64,000 nucleotides of DNA, from contig OX485807.1 in NCBI GenBank assembly GCA_950295325.1, positions 45,104,440 through 45,168,439 on the forward strand. The letters run 5' to 3'. Under the pieces are notes generated by a model, which searched no databases, was not told the DNA's origin, and saw only the letters and a program-made list of their open reading frames with translations. Below, piece by piece: positions 56,323 through 64,000 of this stretch. How positions within the stretch are numbered: position 1 is the first letter of the stretch; every line of letters begins with the position of its first letter. The translations under genes and the position numbers were made by a program. This DNA comes from Polytrichum commune (lineage: Eukaryota > Streptophyta > Polytrichopsida > Polytrichales > Polytrichaceae).

Positions 56323-56370
56323 AACACCGTGAATCTACAAACACATATTGGTTAAAATAAAATACAATAC

Positions 56371-57290
56371 CTTTCAAAGATGTTGTGCAGACAATTTGGA
56401 GTAGAGCAAGTTGTTCTTCCAATAATTCTCAATATCAAACAAACTGTGAGAAAGTTCAATGAGAAACTTTCAAACAACTATCAACTCTCTCAAACAGCTC
56501 TTGGATCTCTCAACCAACTCCTGAATCTCACACAGAACTACTGAATCTCTCAAAAGACTTCGAAATGTCTAAACTAACTCCTGAATCTCACACACAACTA
56601 CTGAATCTCTCAAAAGACTTCGAAATGTCTAAACCAATTCCTGAATCTCACACACAACTACTAAACCTCTCAAAAGACTTCGAAATGTCTAAACCCACTC
56701 CTGAATCCCTCACAAAACTACTGAATCTCTCAAACGACTTCGAAAACTCTCAAACAACTCTTGATACTCTTAAAGAACTCTTGAATTTCACAAGCACTCC
56801 TAAAACTTCCAGTACAAACACCTGGACCTCCCAAACAGAAGCTTTATCTCCTACACAATGTTCTACTAACTTCCCTCAGCACTTTCCAACACTCTTCAAC
56901 AGTCTTGGACTAATTTCCTTCACACTCACGCTCGAAAACCCTCCTCCGTATGTTTCTGTTTCTTTCAAAAGAAACCCTAACTTCCAAGATTGCACTGCGG
57001 CTATTCTATTGTAGAGCAAGAGGAAGGAGGGAAATAGAAGAATTAGAAGAAAGCAAAACGCGGGTGAATGTGAAGAAAACCCACACCAAGCCTGAATCGC
57101 CGTGGCGCTTTGCGAAAGCGGCGCTTCAGGAGAGGCGGCGCTTCCAAGCAAAGCGCGGAGCGTAAGCTTGGCGCGGAGAGAGAGAGAGAGAAAGAAAGAA
57201 TGAAAAAATGTGACGGTTGGGGTTTTGTTTGCCTCGGGAATTGGCCCCCAACCGCATGAATAGGGTGCCCACAAGTTTAGGGCACCCACG
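56371..57290 (-). other. Leader exon of A2 cassette, including the 60-bp tandem repeat
   Basis: Mirror of the A1 leader: the donor borders 56371 and the 60-bp repeat covers 56451-56754. A 149-aa open frame on the plus strand lies over the repeat and its flank. It has no known domain and I treat it as a by-product. Confidence 0.45.
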
Positions 57291-57547
57291 GAAACAGGGT
57301 TACAAGGAACCCTAAAACCTAAAGCTTGACTCTAAACCCTTAGCGGGCCTACCTCTTTAAGAGTACATAGGCTATTTGCCTCATAGCATAGGTTGCATTC
57401 TACAATATCAACTTTTTGTAAGTTGAAAACCTTTTGAGTTTGTAAGTTCCTCGCCAATTGCCTTCAAAACTAATTTTTAGTAGGTTAAAATCCTTCATAT
57501 CTTTTAATGTTGTAGGTTTTAAAATCAAAATTTGAGTACTAAGTGGG

Positions 57548-57603
57548 ATCCTTGGCAGGAATTGAACCTGGCTAAGCCTTTCACCACGTTTGAAGGCCAA
57601 GGA
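57548..57603 (-). other. tRNA-like remnant, A2 copy
   Basis: Mirror of 6108-6163. Confidence 0.35.
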
Positions 57604-57943
57604 TTAACCAAGTCTTTTTTAAAGAGTTGATTATAAGTTATGAAAGGTTGCTAAAATTCAAATGAGTTCAAGGGTGAAAGTTCTCACCATGTTCTCATTC
57701 AACCTCTACTCTTCCTGCAAGATATAGCCTAAAGATATGTACTTAGGCCAACTAATTTCCCAATTTGAAGAAGGATGAATGGCTAAAATCCTCTCTTTTA
57801 AAAAAAATTTAGGCAAAATTTCCTAAATGTTTTTTATCACATAGGTTGATATCCTATGTTTTTAAATTGTCCATAGGCTCTTTGTCCTACACTTTCAAAA
57901 TTTTATAGGCTAAGTCACTAATTTTGTAGGCTGCATTTGTTTT

Positions 57944-58202
57944 AATCGGTATATTCATTAATTTGGGATTTTTTCGGCATTTTGAGAAAGTTACAAATAT
58001 AAGAACATGGATAAAATCGCACGTACATTGGAGAATGTTGTAAGATGCAAATACTTTGAAGCGGGTGTTCATATCAAGAACGCAATTAAGATCTCATATG
58101 AAGATGGTTTAGGTAGGACGACCCAAACATTACACTATGTTGTTGTGGTTCATATATTAATTTGAGAGAAGAGAAAATCTCAAATTAGCAAATTTTAGGG
58201 TT
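57944..58202. mobile_element. Mini-element of family-A-like ends, A2 copy
   Basis: Mirror of 5509-5767. Its presence in both arms shows it predates their duplication. Confidence 0.55.
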
Positions 58203-60133
58203 TAGGTTCTTTTGGACCCTGCTCTAAACCCTTATTAGTTTTTTCAAAAGAACTATGGAGTACCCTAAGGTGCTACATAAAATGTGTTATTCTACAAAAC
58301 TAACCATTTATATAGCCAGCGCATTCTTACAACAAAACTTTATGCTAAACTAATACTTATCCCCTACTTACATGACACCATACCCTAAATTTTCCAAAAT
58401 CATTGAAGGCATTGGTTTCTCTTTTGTTTGAGCATGTTAGAAAAACCATATAATTGCGTTATATTTAACGATGTAACCATTCACATTTAGTCTTTACCAA
58501 TGATGCCAACAATTCACACGATATTGAATGAAAAAAAAAAGATTACACACACCCCCCAACATGTGGAACAATTTAGAATAATTGAGTGTGGAGCCTAATA
58601 AATGAATACCTTCCCCAACTGCATTTTGCAAGGGTTTTGAAATGCATGATCCTTATTTGAAAATGCGAACATGCTCAAGTTTTAAGTACATCCCTTAGAT
58701 CGTGACTTTCACGAATCACATAGTCGCCAATAAATCATGGTTCATGATATATTTAATATATAGATTGTGATATAAGAGTAAATGGGATAAGCACAACATC
58801 AAATGAAGCCATTCAAGCAATCATGTTGTTATTCCCTGTTCCTTCCATGTATATTAGATGATGGCGCAAGATAAAATAGATGTTGTTTGTATATGGGGGC
58901 ATCAGTGAACCACAACTACATTTGGTGTTTAGGGTTTAGGGTTTAGGGTTTAGGAGATAGGAGATAGGGTTATAACATATTAATCTATCCAATGTCAATG
59001 TATAACATTGTCTTACTCGTGAGAAGAGTCTTATAGGAAGGTTATAGTGAAGACGATGTTGATTATGTTAATTTGTTATTTGAGACGTTTAAACGCGATA
59101 TATTGATTGGTCGTGTGTTTATTCAAATAACATGAAATATTGTGGATGTTAATAGGGGCTATGGGTCCAACTTTGGATGTTTCGCTCACTTTAAGGAATC
59201 ACATATTAGTCGCTAATAAACCATCGTTCATGATGTATTTAATATATGGAATGTCATGTAAAAGTAAATCGGAGAAGCACAACATCATGTTGTTATTCAT
59301 TGTTCTCTCCACGTGTATTAGATAATGGAGGAAGATATAACAGATATTGTTTGCATAATATTATGAAGAAGAGTCTAATCGGAAGGTCATAGTAAATACA
59401 ATCTTGATCATGTTAATATGTTATATGGGACGTTTAAACATGATATCCTAATTGGTTTTGTATTTAGTCAATGCGTATTTCATGTTGTGGATGTTATAAG
59501 GGTTTAGGGTCCAATCTTGGATGTTTTGCTCTCACACATTAGTAAACTTGAAGTGAACTTGAGGATGGATTCAAGTAACATTAAAAGATTGAACTAGAAA
59601 GGGACATTGGTAGTTAGTATCCCCTTAACAACGTCCACATACGTTCGTCATTGCCACTATTGCATGCGAGATAATAGAGCAAGGTTCTAGGGTTTAGGGT
59701 TTAGGGGGGACAAATAAATAATTCTATTCATCATGACAATGGCCTCAAGCCTTGGAAACTCTCTCATAATTGCAGCCTCCAAATGGCCCAAACCCCACCT
59801 AAATAGGTTTACACTTGAAAGCATTGAATGGAGTTGTGTTTGGGTCTACATATTGGTTAAAATATACCTTGATGATACTTGAAAAAATTAATGTGGCCGC
59901 CACCCTTCCTCCCAATGGCGTATGTCATATCCACACAAAACAAAACAAATAGATTAAATAACATAGACTAAGTCATATGACGGCTGGGGTATCAGAGGGG
60001 CATTGATAGATGCGCATTTTTCTACTATAAACAGAAAACGGGGAATTATGTCAGGAGGTTTGAAATAACCTCTGCAAGAGAAGAAGGCGGGGAAGGCATC
60101 CAATGACTAAGTCTGGGAAGCGGAGGTGGATAG
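58203..60133. other. AT-rich spacer of A2
   Basis: Mirror of 3578-5508; no gene seen. Telobox run near 58925-58955. Confidence 0.6.
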
Positions 60134-60140
60134 TATAAAG
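60134..60140 (+). promoter_or_regulatory. TATA box of A2 transposase unit
   Basis: GGATAGTATAAAGGGG, same context as in A1 and A3. Confidence 0.6.
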
Positions 60141-60445
60141 GGGCGCACCCCCCAAAAGTCGGTCCTTTTTTTCTCTTCTCCCGCTGTGGAATTCGTAGAG
60201 AGAACTCTTAGTAGGAGCTGTACTTCAAGGTTCGTGCATGCTGCCGTTCATGAGCACTTATCCATAGCATGCAAGTTCATGAGCACCTATCCACAGCATG
60301 CAAGCCCACCGTGAACTTTGCAATGAGCTCAAATTCAACACACCACGCAATATCCGCCGCATTATACGCCGGATTTTGTGGTGTACTTGGGCGAACCTTC
60401 ACCTTTACACTAGTGTTGGCGGGTTTTAAGTCTGACCCTATGAGG

Positions 60446-61076
60446 TTTGGGTCGACCGACCCAAACCTGTCCACTAGTGTGTTAGGGTTTATGTCTGACC
60501 CTTAACAGGTTTGGGTCGGTCGACCCAAACCCCAACCCCAGTGTGTTAGGGTTTTTGTCTGACCCTTATCAGGTTTGGGTCGACCGACCCAAACCCCTAC
60601 GTGGTGTTGGTGGATGTACCCTTGTGAGGTTTGGGTCGGTCGACCCAAACCCCTACCCCAGTGTGGTAGGGTTTTTTTTTCTGACCCTTGTCAGGTTTGG
60701 GTCGACCGACCCAAACCACTACCTGGTGTGGGTGGATGCACCCTTGTGAGGTTTGGGTCGGTCGACCCAAACCCCTACCCCAGTGTGTTAGGGTTTTTTC
60801 CTGACCCTTATCAGGTTTGGGTCGACCGACCCAAACCCCTACCTGGTGTGGGTGGATGTACCCTTGTGAGGTTTGGGTCGGTCGACCCAAACCCCTACCC
60901 CAGTGTGTTAGGGTCTTTTTTCTGACCCTTATCAGGTTTGGGTCGACCGACCCAAATCACTACCTGGTGTGGGTGGATGTACCCTTGTGAGGTTTGGGTC
61001 GGTCGACCCAAACCCCTACCCCAGTGTGTTAGGGGTTCAGTCCGACCCTTATGAGGTTTGGGCCGGTCGACCCAAA
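60446..61076. repeat. Palindrome array upstream of A2 transposase (11 sites)
   Basis: As 2755-3265 but with one more two-site unit (120 bp longer). Sites alternate AC and GT spacers. Confidence 0.95.
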
Positions 61077-61276
61077 CCTGCACCAAAATAATTCCTGGAA
61101 CTTGTTTTGGACTTGCACACAGTGTTGGGAGTTCACATTGTAGTTGTGTTGGAAATGTCTTCATCCTCGGTGTCCCCATTGATCATGGTGTCTTGCATTT
61201 TCCGATATTTGATTCTTTTGGACCCTTACATTCTTTCCATGTGTGTTGAGGTTTCATGTGCATGTGTGTAGGCGCA

Positions 61277-64000
61277 ATGGAGGGAGTTGGTGGAAGAGGG
61301 GATTCCTTCTCTGACGACATGGGCAACACCCAATCTCCGTCTGGGGATGAGCTAGACATTGTTGGGGAGGATAGTTTTGATGACAGTGCAGATGAAGGTG
61401 ACTTGGGGAGTCCTTCGCCATCTGCCCCTTCTTGCCCCACTGTGGAATGTGCTGGGCTTTCACGAGCTTCATGGGTGAATTTGGATGTAGTACTTGTTAA
61501 TGACAGTGGAGTTGCTGTGGCGGAGGGTATTTGTCGTAACACACATCCACAAGATTGCATTGATGAAAACCCCCTTGGCACCGAGGACGTTGGAGTTGTT
61601 ATATTGGAATCACTCGTACATTCCGAAGTTAATCCAACTCATAGGTTCTCGTTGCGAAGGTGGCCGTTGAGGAATGTGACAATTGATGGGGTTAATTTGC
61701 ATGAGCATGAGCGACGACACATCCAAATCCAAGAGGAGCTCCAAGCAAACATTCGGCCACGCAAAGGCCTACGGAAGTACGATACATTGGCACGTCCTAT
61801 TCCGTCTGCAAATGAGTGTAAACGTCAAAGGTTGCTTTGTGAGGAGTCCATTAGAGAAGTTGCCACAAAGGATTGTTGTGTACATCGTTGTTGCCAATTG
61901 TTCCCAAGGGATAAATTGAAGGCCATCCGCGAGGAAATGTGGCTTGGAGATTTCCGTCTAAGATCCACCAAAAAGCTTGATGTCCATAGGGCGATACATG
62001 TGAACGGAGCGGGTCGCAAGGTCATCACCCTTCAGAGCATAGACGTGTGTTGTACGGCATGGTACATCATTCACGGTGTGTCGAAAGCGGAATTTTATAG
62101 ACAAGCCGCGTATGCCAAGGAAGGCCGCCGGTCCCATCACCATGGGAATACGGGCTTAAAGAAACCAAGGGAAGCAACGAGACAAGCAACCGCCACTCTG
62201 GCAACCATCATTGTCCCCCTTGCCGATGCAATGCCACACAAAACACGCACACTCGCAACCGGTGAAAAGGTTGTGGAGAAGGTTCTTCCTACAGGCATGA
62301 AATGGAAAGACATATTGTTGGACGTAAACGCAGTTGGCGAGAAGGCTGGGTTGGACCCTATTTCGTTGTCGAAACTGAGTGCAATAAAAAAATCTCACTT
62401 TAGCGAATACATCACAAAAAGACGAGGCGACAAATTTGCGCGTTGTTCTAAATGCGAGAAGTTGAAACGCCTTCGAGATGCACACACGATGGGGACAGAG
62501 TCCTATGCCGCACATCAAATGAACTATTTCAAGCATGTGAACATGCAAGAGGCACACCGTAATGATTACTACACAAATAGAGCTTTGTCCATCTCTAGGC
62601 CTTTGGAGGTCCTTACAATCATCCATGACAAAATGGACCATGCCAAAACAACCTCACCATGTTTTGCAAATCGAATCAAAGCCACGGACGGCCTTTTTAA
62701 GCTTCCTGTATCGGTTACAGGTGATTTCGATAACAATTGCATTGCATTACCTAAACACAAATTTGTGCTTTAGGTTTGTACTTGGGACCATAGATGTACA
62801 GCAGGTGAATTTTTTGGTGTCATAGTTGAATATTAAACCATTGCGTTGGCTTTGCAGGGATGATTGCACATGGACATGGTGATGTCAAGTATGCTCATTA
62901 TGCTCTTGATTTGTATCCGGCGGATTCAAACCACACGATAGGGTCATTTGCAAAGCTTTTACGTGATTTGGAGAAACCGCCGTCCTATTCATCAAGATTG
63001 TTATTTGAAAACTCGGGATCAACACCTCTATATGAAGCGGTCTTGGATGGAAGAGATGTATGCGTGCACTCCTTGCCGGAGCCACCAAGTGAAGATGTGA
63101 TTGCCAAGAATTTGCCCCCAACTCTGCGTGTCCAATTGGACAATTGTGCCAAGGACAATAAAAGTAGATATGTTTTTGCATATTGGTCGTTGTTGGTTGC
63201 GAAAGACATTTTCAAGGAGGTTTTTGTGTCCTTTCTATTGGTAGGCCACACGCACGACGATATCGATGCATCTTTTGGGCGGTGGAGCATGAAGTTGCGC
63301 GAGGAGGATTTTCCAACAATCCCATTGTTGATGAAGTCGTACATGGATTTGGAGAACATTCCCGTCATCCCCCATATGATCGAGGAGGTTCCCGACTTCA
63401 AGGCATTTATAGAACCGTATATTCGAAGCGGAGCTCACCGATTGATCGGACATACGAAGGCACAACAATTTCGGTTCTACGTGCGTGACGATGGTGTCCC
63501 CGCCATGCAATACAAGTTGTTGTGCACGTCACAAGACTGGAGCCCGCCGGAGGGTCTCCTTGTATGGCGTGTTGATGGGGAGGGAAGGACGATGTTGCCT
63601 GACGGAGAGCCTAAGCCTTGCAAACCAATACCCATGAAGAATTTGGAGGACATTTGTAAAGGCATATCAGGCTTCATACAATATTGGGAGAGTTTGAGGG
63701 TAGCGGATGTTGGTGGATCGTGTTGGCTTCGTTACGGAAGTTGGATACAATATTGGACACGTGTTCGTGGCGCTTTGGCAAACCTTCATCAAGATACACC
63801 CCTTACTTTAAGGCATGGGTTTTGGCCACAAACACGTGTCAATGTACAAGCTTCGGAGGCTAGTCTTTTGGGAAATGGAGAGGTTCGAGAGGAGTTTGAT
63901 GTGGACGACCATTACGTGGGGCCTGCTAGTAGTCGTCCGCCACCATCTTTCCGCATTGCAGTGGATTGTCATGAAGGTTATATGCTCATTTTGCGTCCTG
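61277..64000 (+). CDS. DUF7869-like putative transposase, A2 copy (partial, 3' end off-window)
   Basis: Exon 1 is 61277-62720 and exon 2 runs from 62858 to the window edge. The frame is open throughout as far as I translated it, with HDKMDHAK, LDNCAKDN and GHTHDDIDASF present. The start is the ATG that follows TGTGTAG/GCGCA. Nearly identical to A1. Compared with A3, roughly one residue in ten differs, more in the acidic N-terminus. Confidence 0.75.

Larger units (their letters stand above)
25025..64000. mobile_element. Family-A element, copy A2 (reversed; interrupted by A3; right end off-window)
   Basis: 25025-29662 and 53125-64000 are the near-identical reverse complement of A1. The first coordinates sum to about 43,057 with A1 and the second to 63,679-63,831; the steps come from gained repeat units. 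A2 lacks the 2.84 kb insertion of A1 but is split by A3. The terminal repeat at 25025-25052 faces B. The flank before it is ATTT (25021-25024). The outer end is not in the window and should lie about 0.9 kb beyond 64000. Confidence 0.88.

Noticed and set aside
1-64000. Inverted arms as an assembly artefact
   Set aside because: The arms carry different, clean insertions with target duplications (10190-13029 in one, A3 in the other) and different repeat numbers, so both are real copies.

Overview
The window reads as nuclear DNA of a land plant. Evidence: GT-AG introns, CT-rich leaders and TATA boxes, short telobox runs (CCCTAAA), a chromodomain Ty3/gypsy retrotransposon primed by initiator tRNA-Met, and a fold-back MITE. 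I cannot name the species. The gene families do not look like common angiosperm genes, so a seedless plant is my guess. I see no ordinary host gene. Almost all of the 64 kb is a stack of nested mobile elements.

Layout, from oldest to youngest layer. (1) B, 18032-25024: a minus-strand gene cassette of a diverged element family, cut at both ends. (2) Two nearly identical copies of a second family, A1 (1-18031) and A2 (25025-64000, reversed), lie tail to tail on either side of B. Their outer ends should lie about 1 kb beyond each window edge. A1 carries a 2.84 kb TG...CA insertion (10190-13029, TSD CAAGG, probably a solo LTR). (3) A3, 29663-53124: a complete 23.5 kb family-A element with 28-bp terminal inverted repeats and a 4-bp duplication (ATCC), inserted in an exon of A2. 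(4) A 7.07 kb chromovirus, 41164-48237 (974-bp LTRs, TSD GTCGA), inserted in an exon of A3.

Each family-A element has two divergent transcription units. On the TIR-L side is a two-exon gene for a 976-aa DUF7869-like, RNase H-type protein, the likely transposase; it is intact in A3. On the other side is a multi-exon cassette (exons E1-E4, about 1,650 aa, then E5-E6). It encodes a ParB/sulfiredoxin-like IDGQHS domain, a region ending in a degenerate DNA-methyltransferase-like glycine motif, a long acidic/coiled-coil part with a SUMO-interacting-type motif, and an FCP1/HAD-like domain with a DLNGV motif. The B cassette has the same exon plan.

The most interesting signal is a set of perfect palindromes made of two half-sites ending in CG around a free 2-base spacer. 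Family A uses TTTGGGTCG-NN-CGACCCAAA; family B uses half-site TTTACGAACG-NN-complement. They sit in the leader introns, in introns 1, 2 and 3, and even inside coding exon E3, at matching places in both families, although the sequence of the site has been replaced. Family A also has a tandem array upstream of the transposase start. I infer a self-recognition system in which an element-encoded DNA-binding protein acts on the element's own sites (anti-silencing, autoregulation or transposition), and the site and its reader have changed together.
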